Of a stretch of 64,000 bases of DNA, positions 42,360 to 53,900 are shown piece after piece. Within the stretch, counting starts at the first letter, position 1, and each line of letters begins with the position of its first letter. This stretch comes from Ceratodon purpureus (lineage: Eukaryota > Streptophyta > Bryopsida > Pseudoditrichales > Ditrichaceae). The stretch is taken from the NCBI GenBank assembly GCA_014871385.1, contig CM026427.1:1980068-2044067 (forward strand), in the 5' to 3' direction. Below the pieces are notes generated by a model. That model was not told where the DNA came from. It saw nothing but the letters and a program-made list of their open reading frames with translations, and searched no databases. The position numbers were made by a program, and so were the translations under genes.

Positions 42360-45300
42360 CTAACTTTTGCGACGCTTACCGGCCCTAGGTACTTCTAGTC
42401 TACCTAGTTTCCTTTTCAATGACCAATCACCTTCCCGCAAGGGAAATTTCGGGGTAGTGTCCTTCAGCTCGTTGCATGCAATTCCACGTGCTATCATCTT
42501 CCTGTACTTCCCACGTATCTTCTTCAAATCAGCAACCAGGTGGTGGCCAATCTCAGTGTGCTTACCTGCTGTGCCAAGGAGATCCTTTATCAACTCCACG
42601 GGGCTGTCTTCTTTAGTTTTTTGATTCTGTGGCAGGGGAACGGGGTTAAGGTCAATGGGATTTTCTTCAGTACCAAAGCATTTCTCCATAATATCTTTAG
42701 AGTTGTACTCCTGTGGATGAGATACATCCCGTAGAACAATCGGATTGGACTCCGTTCCAAGTCCTGCGTTGTTCTCAGGCTTCCCTGTGCAGCCTCTATC
42801 TGGCACACATGCATCCTTGTACTTTTCATCCTTAGGGAGGCCAGAGAAGTCCTCCTCGGCACCCTCAAAGTCGTCCCTTTTCGATCCAAACGCGTCCACC
42901 ATCGGAATCGTCCTCTCTATCCCACACCTTGTCCCGGCTTCCCTAAGAATCAGTCCTTCATCAATATCAGGATGCTTCATAAGAAAAACCTTCATGACAT
43001 GCTTGCACATAGTGTTCTGTTGACCAATAAAACAGTCACATTGTGCCCACTCAGTGTCGGTTCCGTATACTGTCCAAACTTTGGGATAATTAGCAACGGA
43101 AACTACCAGCGCAATATCCTCCCCCTCCGGATTCAAGTAAACATACGAGTCGGGGATCCCATATGCAAGGAGGATTGCATTGGCAATGAGAAACTCCTGT
43201 GAGAAATTGCGAATGAATCCGAACTCTTTCAAGGCTCTCGCATACCAGTAGTGTCCCGTGACCTTATTCTTCAGATCATCTGCTAACCAATCCAACCGGC
43301 GCCCAGCAAATCTTTGCTTCTCCAACAAGAGAATTCTCTTCAGATTAGCATGAAAAGACTCAATTCCGGCATTTGTGTTCTGTCCAGCGTGAGGGACATT
43401 CCGGTTTCCTGCACACCACATCCCAATCTTCTTTCTCCAGTGCTTGTCGATGTACTTCATGAACTTGGCACCCCAAGGGCGTTTCTCCTTTATCTTGTCG
43501 AGCTCTTTGTTAGCCCATGCCACAGGATCTGTTCCGACAACATACCCCTTGCCATATAATACGTCACCAACATCCTTCAACATAGTCGCCCTATCCTCTA
43601 TTCGACTTATCTTGCTCTTCGCATTTTCTGCCCATGCCTTCTTAACATGCCAGAAACAGAGTAGGATCTTGGACCTCGGCCATAACTCCCTGTAGTGCAA
43701 CATGGCTGTAAGAGTCATAAAGTACAATTGATGCTTGAATAAGTACAAATCCTCTTATGCTAATTGAATTGAAAAGAAATTTAATTCCACTTACTCTAGG
43801 ACGTTCAACTCGGCTTGAGCATTGTCCACAATCACTGACGAGGGCTCCCAATCAGGTTTGACAGCTAAAGCTGTTTCCTTCAGCGCCTGTAGCACTGGTT
43901 TCAATGCGTTTTCGGTGGAACTCGAAATAATGAAATAAGCAACTGGTATTCCATTCCGCCACTCGTCAAACACCATAACGGTATACAATGGATACTGCAT
44001 CAAGTCAAAACGCGCACAAAGCTTGTTATCAGACCACGGTTTAGGTATAAGTCACATTGAGTACTCACTGAGCCTACTTGCACTACATGCATATCAACTA
44101 ACATTTTTCAGTACTCAAGTAATGTCAAACAATGCGTACCCGGGAGTGACTTGTACCAAACGTGGCATCAATGGAAATAGCACTTTGATGGCCAAATTTC
44201 ACAAGCATAGTCCTCTGCCAAACTGTCTGAAATCCGAGTGTGAATGGGGAATCCTCCTGTTCCTTCTTGTTTACATCCAATAGACCGTGTTCTTGGTAGA
44301 AGAATACCTCCTTGATGTTCTCGTCCTTCCAAAGCCTGATACTAACGGTTTCCTTCTTGTGCTTCATCCAAGTCTCTTGTGCACGCTTGTTTGCTATGTT
44401 CCGGACGTCGTGCGCCTGGACAAACATATCTCTGCTCACTGGGGCGTTTGTCAATGCCATCTCCATCACCCATGCCTTGTGTTGGATCATAACCTGTGTA
44501 GAAGTCAATCCCATGTCTAACATACTGCCAAGCTTGTTCTTCATATTCTCCGACAATGAAGTCCCCATGGAGTGCTTGAATCCAGCCACCGTCACACCGT
44601 GGCACAATTCACCATGCACATTTACGTGCTCAGTAACCTTGTACACTAACTGGCACAACGTAGTGTCCATGTAGTTCTGCTTTGCTAGGAAATGCCGTTG
44701 GCATCCTCGCTTCCTGGACATGCCAGCAGCCTTTTGACCTATGCGTGGCTTCTTCTGCCCTGTACTTCTATCAGTACACATTACATTGAAATCCGGGATA
44801 ACCTTCTTCCCTTTGCGCTTCTTCTCTACTGCAGTAGTGACCCTTCTCTTCCTCCTTTGCTGTTCTGCCTGAAGAAGACCCTTCAGGTCCTTAATGTAGA
44901 TATGTGAATTGTCTTCAGGTCCAAAATTACAGCTGAACCTGCTCAAGTTCAATCAAATACCATACCGATAAATCTATATGCACTACATGGAAAGGACATA
45001 GCGTATCCTGAGTTGAATGTATACAATAAATGCACTACACCTGGTACCCTAAATCCTGTATTGTCTACATAGTATACATAATGAAACACTACAATAGAAA
45101 ATAACAAACGAGCAGATTAAGGACGAGAAGGAACTTACTTAATAACTTTGGCAGCACTGTTAGCCCTTGGTAGTACCAAGCTCCCAGGCTTATTCTTGTA
45201 GACTGTCTCCTTGTTGAAGCAACAAGGATACAATTTGTCCTGTCCCTCGCCCTCCCTGAAGTCTGAAAGTCTCTTCCAAGGGATGACTGCGACCTCGTGT

Positions 45301-46457
45301 ATGTAATAACGGCCTCCGCTTTGGGTTCGAATAGGTTCCCAAGTGAGATCCTCCCTACAGAATGGACCAGGTGGAGGAGTTTGCTTCATATCTCGAAGCC
45401 TTCTAACTAGCTCTTCCTCTCGCTCTGGCCCTTGGTATGGTGGGTCATCCTCCTCCCAATCCTCTGACAAGATATGCCGCATGGGCTTGCTGTCCTTCGG
45501 ATTTTCCTTCTTCAACGGCACTTTGGTTGTTGGTTTATCATCTCTACCGCTCTTAGCCTTTCCCTTAGGGACAGTGTTCCCCGCAGCAAACTTGACATTC
45601 CTATCGCTACTCACGTTTGTAAATTGCTTGTGGTTGTCCTTACAATTTGAATCTAAACCCTCGTCAACAACATGCCCTGTCAGATTGAAGGAAGGATTTG
45701 AAGTCGAGGAAACTTCGTACTGACTACCTCTGGAATCCTCTAAATTCTCTTTTTCAGAGACAGATGAGCTTGATGTACAATAGCTAGAGACAAGATCAAC
45801 ATATTGTGGTTTTGGACTTGGCTTTGCAGGACGCTGAGATCTCATGGACAGAGACGTAGACATAGCTGAACCTGCTAGGGACAGTTCTGTAGAACACGAC
45901 GACATATCTGCAGCTAAGTCCACACTCCCATCCTCCGACCCCGTGGAAGCAAGAGAGCTCGTAGTTCGGACTGAGTCACTTGTACGATGTTGCTCAAGAT
46001 GATACATGGCGCCATGTAGTGATGCCTCGGAGGCGCTTGTCATACTACAACCGTGTGGCATGTCCTCAGGGGAGTGATGACCGAAACGAGGTGGCAGAAC
46101 TACTCGAGGTGGATGACTCTCACTGCTTATATCAACATGAGACGTTCTTTTCTGAGGACTCGGCGACCTTCGACCCAGGAGCAAATCACACCAACTGTCA
46201 TCCTCAAGATCGACGTAGTTCACCTTGTGGGCTAGCAATGACCTCCCGTCATGCGTACTCGATGCAATTCTACCAAGCGCACTCTTCCTCTCATAGTCGG
46301 AAGGACTTGTAAGATCAATGATATCAGGAACCTGGCGACGCATCACAGAAGATATGAAGCAATCCTTGTTTCTCTCATAAGGGGAACCAGAACGTGTGTC
46401 ACCCTCAGCAGTGCAGGTACTGCTAATCTCAACCACCCTAAACCCATCTGTCGCCAT
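42360..46457 (-). CDS. T1: Mutator-type (MULE) transposase with SWIM finger
   Basis: Exons (- strand order) 46457-45139, 44938-44140, 43994-43795 and 43689-42360; GT-AG, phases agree, 1215 aa. The N-terminal 440 residues are Ser-rich and unrecognised. A basic region follows. The catalytic core holds SIDATFGT (Asp about residue 697), VFDEWRNGIPVAY, VIVDNAQAE (Asp about 763), the LCFWHVKKAW C/H block, and NAGIESFHANLK, whose Glu (about 883) is the likely third catalytic residue. A SWIM zinc finger, CDCFIGQQNTMCKH (C-x-C-x8-C-x-H), follows. The C-terminus is basic (KRKLGRLEVPRAGKRRKS-like), a likely nuclear signal. ATG 46457 was used; a GTG two codons upstream is not a plant start. This is the probable source of transposition activity in the element. 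Confidence 0.88.
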
Positions 46458-47293
46458 AGTCACTCCAAATTCTCTACCATATCAAGGAACAAAGAAACTA
46501 GCAACCTGTTCTCTAGGAACTATAACACTCGATACGAACAAATCTCTACCGTGCATACAGACCTCAACATATAACAAATATGGAGGACCATAGAATAAGT
46601 GGCCGAAGCCAACAATTTATCCTCCACTACAAGGAAGCTGTAGTGCCAATTTCAAAATTTTCAGATCCATAATTTCAGGCAAGACGGATGTGTAATTGCA
46701 ATACTCATCCACAATGGAGTGTAGGACAAGTTGTTGTATAGTACATCATAACAGTCCGTAGGTCTTGATCTTGTAGTTCGCAGTTCATTTCTTTGCACTA
46801 CATGGTTTTGGTAGTAAGAAGTGGGGTTAAAATGCACAAAGGTAAGGATGGCCTTAGTTCGCATTTATAACAGTACGTAGAACATCACATCTTTATTGTC
46901 ACACTATGTATATTTTGAGTTTGATGTACTTGTGGCAAACACAGAGTTCATGTGGAGGTCGAAAGGTACATGAGTCTTTAAGTAAGGCTAGGTGTTGATA
47001 GCTGGTGTGTTGGAGGGTTCACCGACATTGAAGACATGTTCAGATGGGTCAGCATGCACTCACTTCTGTTGCTGTAAGCAACGCAAGGGGTGGTCATATG
47101 TGTAGAAAATCAAGAGCTTTGTTATCATATTGTCCCGTTTTTTGGAAAGGAGGGGACTGGAAGTACACACCATATATAGTTCTCAAATGCTTTTTTTTAT
47201 TACAACATGTCAGAATTCAATATCATTGTGTTCATCTGCCATTGTTATGTAGTGTTCACTAAATCCATGTACTACATGTGCTACACAAATTTT
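46458..47293. other. T1 promoter region and spacer to T2
   Basis: The 200 bases upstream of T1 resemble those upstream of T2 (49,003-49,220): both contain a TGTAGTGC word, then AATTTC..AGATCC..AATT-type sequence. The two transposase genes were therefore duplicated with their promoters. The rest has no recognised content, and no inner transposon end was found. Confidence 0.5.
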
Positions 47294-49002
47294 CTACAAT
47301 ACGGATTTTTTCAGTAGAGAAACTAAATCCCCATCGAAATAAGCCCCTTCTTGAGGATTAGCATTCATAAACTCTTGCTTTATATTACGATATAAACCAT
47401 ACTCCTTTAGGGCTCTAGCATACCAGTACTGTCCCGTGACCTTGTTCTTGAGATCATCAGCTAACCAATCCAACCGCTGTCCTGCGACATTTTGCTTTCT
47501 CAACATCAAAATCCTTTTCAAACTAGCTTGGAATGAATGAATACTAGCATTCATGTTTTGGCCAGCATGAGGGTAGTCCTGATTTGCAGCACTCCACTTC
47601 CCAATGTCCTTTCTCCAGTACTTATCAATATATTCCATGAACTTAGCTCCCGAAGTCCGTGCGTCCTTAATCTTGTCAAGCTCTTCGTTAGCCCATGCCA
47701 CAGGATCAGTTCCTACAACATACCCTACACCGTGCAGAACGTCTTCAACACCCTTCAGGATATCGGTCCTGTCTTCGATCCGACGTATTGTATTTGCCGC
47801 ATTTTTGGCCCATGCCTTCTCCACATGCCTGAAACAGATTAGGATCCTTGACGTCGGCCACAACTCCCTGTAGTGCATTGTAGTTGTGAGAAAGGTGCAG
47901 TACACGTGATCATTAATAATTATCCTAAACTAAATTCAAAAGAAAATAAAGTCAATGTATAAGCTTACCCTATGACATTCAATCCAGCTCGAGCATTGTC
48001 CACAATTATCGAAGATGGCTCCCAATCAGGCTTGACAGATATGGCTTTGTCCTTTAGTGCCTGTAGCACGGATTTCAAAGCAATCTTGCTCGATCTAGAG
48101 ACAATGATATAAGCAACCGGAATAACATTCCGCCATTCGTCAAACACCAAAACGGTGTACAATGGATACTGCATCAAAGTATACTCACATTAGTTGGTTT
48201 TGGATCAAGGTGTTGGGACATGCCAAAATAAAAATCCCTAAACCTATTGCACTACACCTACAAAATTACTACAGCTCAGGTTATGGGAGACTTCACTCAC
48301 CCGGGTGTGACTTGTACCGAACGTGGCGTCCACCGAAATAGCACTTCCATGGCCAAATCTTACAAGCATAGCCTTCTGCCACGATGTCTGAACTCCAAGT
48401 GTGAAGGGAGCGTCGTCTTGTTCTTTCTTATTGATATCCAGCAGACTAAGTTCTTGATAAAAGAAAACGTCTCCAATGTTCTTATCCTTCCAGAGCCTAA
48501 TGCTAGCAGTCTCCTTCTGCTTCATCCAAGACTCATGTGCACGATTGTTTGCTATGTTGCAGAGGTCCTTCGCTTGGACAAACATATCTCTACTGATTGA
48601 AACATTCGATAACGCTCTCTCCATCATCAATGCGGAGTGTTGATCAACTCCGGTTGGCAAAACCATTGAGACTAGGTGACAATCTCTTGTCCTAGTAACT
48701 TCTTCAAATGAGAGGGTTTCGTGAGGACTCTGTTCCCTTACAGCAAGGACCACAGGACACTCAATCTCGTCCTTGACCTCAACACAGTTCAGCATATGAT
48801 CTGGTAAAGCGCTCACTAGGACGTTCACTTCGTTGTAATCGGAGAAGCCTGCTAGACCTTCTACCCTCTGTAATTGGTGTAGCTCTAGAGCAGATTCCAT
48901 GCACTCTCTATTCTCCGGAATAGAGTTGTAATCACACAGTGTATCATCCTCGCTACAGTGTGAACGGCTAAACTCAATCGTTGAAGACCCCTCACCTGCC
49001 AT
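47294..49002 (-). CDS. T2: truncated MULE transposase-like protein without SWIM
   Basis: Exons (- strand order) 49002-48301, 48168-47969 and 47867-47294; phases agree, 491 aa. It parallels T1 from a point about 560 residues into T1 and has a different, shorter N-terminus. The first two catalytic blocks are kept (SVDATFGT and IIVDNARAG). The third has His in place of Glu (NASIHSFQASLK versus NAGIESFHANLK in T1). The reading frame stops shortly after YWYARALKEYG, before the SWIM finger. The frame is otherwise open, so T2 may be a decayed gene or a DNA-binding, non-cutting regulator. Its splice sites sit at the same places as in T1. Confidence 0.8.
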
Positions 49003-49489
49003 ATCACCCTTGTATTTCAACTAGATAACTCAAGAAAACTAACAACCACTCCTATACAAACTACAACAGTCACCCACGAAAAAACTCTACACTTCAAACA
49101 AATCTCAAGATTTCTGAAATATAGAAGACGGTCGAACTTGTGGTCCATCAGCACCAATATATCCCCTTTTAAGGGAGATGTAGTGCGAGAATTCAAATTT
49201 CCAAGATCCGAAATTCTCGGCATTATATATTTTTCCTTACACTACATATCCAATACCTTTTGAAGTACAAAGTGTTACGTAGTATCCAAAAACGGACCTG
49301 GTTGTCACAAATCTAGGCGCACAGAGCATTCCTACTGACTAGACCCTTGACACTACAGCTACAGTGACACTACAGGTACAGTCGCACTGTAGAGGGTTAA
49401 AAGGATCCACTTAGATTATTCTCTATTGCTGGGTAGTGCAAAAAGAAAATCATCCATAGCACCTGCCAAATAAAATCATCCACCTTGAA
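49003..49489. promoter_or_regulatory. T2 promoter region
   Basis: The first 200 bases resemble the T1 upstream region. GTAGTG/CACTAC words are frequent (near 49180, 49238, 49351, 49371 and 49434). No clear TATA box was chosen. Confidence 0.4.
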
Positions 49490-49660
49490 CCCAGGACCCA
49501 TCATTTCAATATCGGGTTCAAAAAGAGACCCGGCCTGACAGCCAGCAGGTTCTCTGGGTCAACCCTCCTCGACCCAGCCTGTCACCCCGGGCCCTTTTTG
49601 GAGAAGCGGGGCCCGTCATCGGGCAGCAAGGCACGGGCAGCGGCGGCGCCCTCAAATAGA
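49490..49660. promoter_or_regulatory. GC-rich right subterminal region
   Basis: GC-rich block with repeated GGGTC/GACCC words, the counterpart of 28,284-28,480 inside the left end. Confidence 0.5.
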
Positions 49661-49661
49661 A

Positions 49662-49689
49662 GTTTGTAGGGGGGTGATTAACGCGACGC
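49662..49689 (-). repeat. Right terminal inverted repeat of the Mutator-type element
   Basis: Read on the - strand it begins GCGTCGCGTTAATC and continues ACCCCCCTAC, matching the left end at 24 of 28 bases. Confidence 0.9.
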
Positions 49690-49698
49690 CCAGCTTAT
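49690..49698. repeat. Right 9-bp target-site duplication
   Basis: CCAGCTTAT, identical to 28247-28255. Confidence 0.95.
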
Positions 49699-50937
49699 TG
49701 CTTTTGATCTACATTCGGTATCTCACGAGTTCTCATTTCAGAAGCAAGGGCACTCTGATGCAAGCTACATGGATTTGGTCAAAGTGCGCCTGGTTTAGCA
49801 CTCACATTATTTATTTTCCAACAAAATAATCGGAACCCAATTCTTTAAGTTTGTGAGCAGAGCTACTGTATTTTTGTCAACAATAAGTTACTTGAATTAG
49901 CTGAAATACAATCGATTATGTCTTTCGTTATCAGAAACCAGAAGCGACCTCACATGTCTTTCGTTGGCACAATCGAAGGAACTCAGCGCCCAGATCTCTG
50001 GGAAGTTTTGATGGATTCTCCGGCTTGTCCCCAGCTCTTGGTTTCAGGAACATGGAGAAGATGCATTGAATTACTAAATCCAGTTTTCTTTCTTGAATTT
50101 TACTATAAAAATGTTGGCAGGAAACTCGAGTACTGTTCACTGTTACTGGCAACGTTGTACAGTCTCCAGACATCGTGGTACAGTATCGGTAGAGCCGTGG
50201 GGTGGGGGCAAGGTTGGAGTGGGGAGGGGGCAAGTTTACCGATTAGTTCTAACTCAGTCTATCAACTTCGCACTCCTGTGCATTTTCTCACTTCGATGCA
50301 TCACCAGTCGGCATGTAATTCTCTTCCTGCTATGTTTATTGCTTGAAGCTCTAAGTTGCTCCATTGGGGTTCTATTCATGTGCAGCGTCAATCTTATTTG
50401 CGAAAGGGGTTATTTGTGAACTGGGATACGGGAGTTCTGGGCTTTTGATCGGCGGAGAGAGCTTGTCGTTAACAAGAGCTGGTAAGTTTCTTCTCCTGTT
50501 GCGAAAGTGATGGTGATTACAGCTTTAACGGATGCTTGTTCGTGCTGCACTTTGCGTATGAGTGTAGCAGACCGAGGATGTGTTTGGCGTTTCCTTCTCA
50601 GATGCATGGTGTTTGACCTGTGTCGGTACAGCAGAGCGTCGTTAGGTCCATAGAAATAATTATTTGTTGCAGCATCAGTACGTAGCGAATTTTTTTGCGA
50701 AGTTTAACAGATGCTATGACTTGGTAATGAAAATAGTTCGATGATCGAATTAAGAGGGAGTTTCTTGGTTTGTTAGCTGGTAAGTTTCTTGGTTTGTTAC
50801 CAATCGATTGCAATATTACTGGCAAATATGTTGAATGCTCTGACTCTGGTGGTGCAGGTGAATCTCAAGCCAGTTTTTCTTGTTGTTGTCAACTCCTCTT
50901 ATCTCCTTGCAACCAGTGTTTCTAAAGTCAAGAAGCT
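49699..50937. other. Upstream region of the TIR-NBS-LRR gene
   Basis: No protein-like frame was recognised. The last few hundred bases contain pyrimidine-rich and GT/AG signals compatible with an untranslated leader exon and intron of the TNL gene. Confidence 0.4.
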
Positions 50938-53900
50938 ATGGAGGGCGATGTCAGGCTTCCCAAAAGGCTTCGTACGATGGAAGGAATGGTCAACACAAGA
51001 ACCGGTGAGTGTTTTCTAACATCAAACACAATGGTCATTTCTACCAACTTCTGAATGTGATAAAAAATGATAGCAGAATATATTGCTTTGTGCATCAAAT
51101 CTAATCATAATTTTGCACTTGATGTGCAGATGAGTTTGCAAACTATGATGTTTTCATAAGCCATAGAGGCCCTGATACAAAGTCAGGCTTCGTGGGCTTT
51201 CTATACAAGGACCTGGTTGCAGCTGGATTGCAACCATTCTTAGATTGCAAATCAATTGACATTGGTGATGACAGTTGGGACTGTATAGAGCATGCCATCA
51301 AGCGGACACCTCTAGCCCTGGTTGTGTTTTCAGAGAGTTTTGCACAGTCTGAGTGGTGTCTCAGAGAATTGCACGTGATGTTGCATACTCCTTCAGTCAA
51401 GGTGCTACCGGTCTTCTACAATGTGCGACCCAGCGAAGTGAGGTTCCCTGAGAGTGGCCGGTTGAAAGATGGATTTGAGAAGTTGGCTTCCAGACATCAT
51501 CACAGTAACATCATTGAACAGTGGAGAGCAGATTTAGACCAAGCTTCGAAAATTATGGGATGGGAACATTCACCTGATAATCGGAGGTAAATATGGTCAT
51601 CTAACATGTTGATTTGAGTTTAAATTGAGGATGACAATGACGTTGGAGTTGAATTTTGACATGTTTTGCATCATTCTTTTTGTAGGTTGGAAGTGGATTT
51701 GGTGAAGGTGATTGTTGGAAAAGTATGTGAATTGGCAAAGAAGCCACTTCCATTGGATGTAGGTGAATATGTTGTTGGTGTTGAGCAAGTAGCGGTGGAA
51801 ATCATGGAGAAACTTGATAAGAAGAAGCATGTTTTAATGTTGGGACTATGGGGAATGGGTGGAATTGGGAAGTCTACTTTGGCAAAGGAGTTGTATAACC
51901 AAATGAGGAAAATGTTTGTAGTAAGTTGTTTTATTGAAGATGTGACAAACAAGGTGAGTCAAGCTGGTGGCGTAGTGAAAGTTCAAAATCGCATTCTAAA
52001 AAGTCTATGTACAAATGAGTCAAGCAAAATCGAAGACAAATCTGCGGGTAAAGTTATTTTGGAGGAGACGTTAAGCAAGAAAAAGCTCCTTTTGGTTTTA
52101 GATGATGTTCATGATGAAGATGGTGACAACGATATTTATTACTGGATATCTCGCAAAATGCTAGCTGAAGGGAGCATGTGTATAATAACATCTCGCAACA
52201 GTCGTGTATTTGAGAAATTAAACTCATTTGATATCAATCGTGAAGTATACATTCACAATGTTCAAAGATTGAACATTGTTGACTCTAAGCGGATGTTTTC
52301 ATCGTTTGCATTTGGAGGCTACTGGACAGTAAAACAAGGATTTGAAGAGATGGTGGAAAATATTAGTAATGCATGTGGTGGAGTTCCACTGGTGTTGAAG
52401 GTTTGTGGTTCTCTTTGAAGCATGAAGAGAATGTAAAGATTTGGGTAGAGGTTTTGAAGAAGTTGAATTCTGGTAGGATAATGGATCAAACCAGTATCTT
52501 TGATTGTTTACAAATCAGCTATAATTTTCTTCCGAAGGAGCTTCAAGAAATGTTTTTGGATATATCATGTGCATTACTTGGAAAACCAAAAGATTGGGCA
52601 ATGCGAGTTTGGAACTCTCGTCACATATCACCCACGTTGGGTCTTCGGACCCTCACAGAAAAGGCATTGGTAACAGTGGATATGATGGGTTGTTTAAGCA
52701 TGCATGATCACTTGAGGGACATGGGACGTGAAATTGCTAGAAAGAAAAGGATACATGAGGGAGTTATAAGACGCTTATGGATGCCAGAATCCTTGACATT
52801 ATTGAAGAAAAATGAGGTATGCTTTTGGCTCTAAAAATTCTTATGTTCATCAAGTTGTTTACGTTTTCTACATACTTAGAATTAGAGTATGAACTTTACA
52901 AGTACATTTTAATTATTTAATATATTATATTATAATAGTGGTTGGTACCAAAAAAATGTTGCTCCTATCAAATATTTAAAATCACTAAATAAGTCTAATT
53001 CATAATGTATTTGGATGCTACTATGCAGGAACCATTTGAGAATCTCCAGACATTGATGATCTACAATAATGATTTGAATACTCGTGCATCTCGTATTGAC
53101 CTAGATATATCTCATATGAAAGACCTATTCATATTGATATGTGATGATAGCATTAATTTGGTTCAGTCTCTTCCAAAGAACTTCACCTGGCTTGATTGGG
53201 TAGCTGAGGAAGTTTATGGAGTGAAAATTCTTCCAGAAATACCTCAGGTCAACAACTTGGTGATCTTGAATTTGAGAGGCTCTGAGTCCATTGAAACCTT
53301 GAGCGAGTCAATTGGGAATGCAAGTAACTTGGAAGTGTTGAATCTGGAATGTACTTGGAGTCTTAGTCGGCTGCCAAATTCGCTTGGTGGTTTGAAGAAT
53401 CTAGAAGACTTGAATCTTTCAGGTTCTGGAATTGAAAGTTTGCCGGAGTCATTTGGAGGGCTAAGCAACTTGGAAGTGTTGAATATGAGTTTATGTGATA
53501 AGCTCGATTCTCTACCACTTTCATTTGGAGGTCTCAAAAAGCTTCGAAACATTGACCTTTTATGGTCTGGGATTCAAAGTTTACCAGAGTCTTTTGGAGG
53601 GCTAAATAACTTGGAAGTGTTGAAGATTCGCTCATGTAGAAAGCTCATTTCTCTACCAGGTTCATTTGGGAGTCTCAAAAAGCTTCGAGTCGTCGACTGT
53701 GGACATTCTAAGATACAAAGTTTGCCAGAGTCATTTGGAAGGCTAAGCAACTTGGAAGTGTTGGATATAGACTTATGTGAAAACCTTTCACTACCACATT
53801 CGCTTGAAGGTCTCAAAAAGATTCAACACATCAACTTATCACGTTCTTGGGTTCAAAGTTTGCGAGAGTCGTTTGGAAGGCTAAGCAACTTGGAAATATT

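Larger units (their letters stand above)
30349..49441. promoter_or_regulatory. About 30 dispersed TGTAGTGC / GCACTACA motifs
   Basis: By eye, about 30 exact copies of TGTAGTGC in either orientation lie between 30,349 and 49,190, plus about 30 near matches sharing GTAGTG or CACTAC. Examples are near 31241, 32302, 33001, 38105, 38655, 39045, 39284, 42303, 42317, 44085, 44979, 46641, 46795, 47871 and 48250. A given 8-base word is expected roughly once in this length on both strands. Only one exact copy was noticed outside the element (near 57,181). They occur in exons, introns and spacers. A binding site for an element-encoded protein is the simplest reading. Confidence 0.6.
28256..49689. mobile_element. 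Large Mutator-superfamily element (21.4 kb) with Ulp1 and transposase genes
   Basis: The element starts GCGTCACGTTAAC and ends as the inverted complement GTTAATCGCG-like TIR; the two ends match at 24 of 28 bases. It is bordered by the perfect 9-bp duplication CCAGCTTAT. It holds two tandem + strand genes for zinc-finger/Ulp1 proteins (U1, U2) and two - strand MULE transposase-like genes (T1, T2), arranged U1-U2 facing T1-T2. Ulp1-like genes inside Mutator-like elements are known (Kaonashi-type MULEs of angiosperms). Here they come with an N-terminal zinc finger, in duplicate, and with a dispersed short motif. T1, U1 and U2 have intact frames, so the element may still be capable of movement. 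The perfect target duplication argues for a fairly recent insertion. Confidence 0.93.

Noticed and set aside
45343..46593. Plus-strand frames over the T1 first exon
   Set aside because: Shadow frames of the Ser-rich coding exon, which has continuous phase with the transposase on the other strand.
34234..47293. Terminal repeats of a nested inner Mutator element around U2 and T1
   Set aside because: Searched for GCGTCRCGTTAA-like ends and the ACCCCCCTAC block near 34-37 kb and 46.4-47.3 kb; none found.
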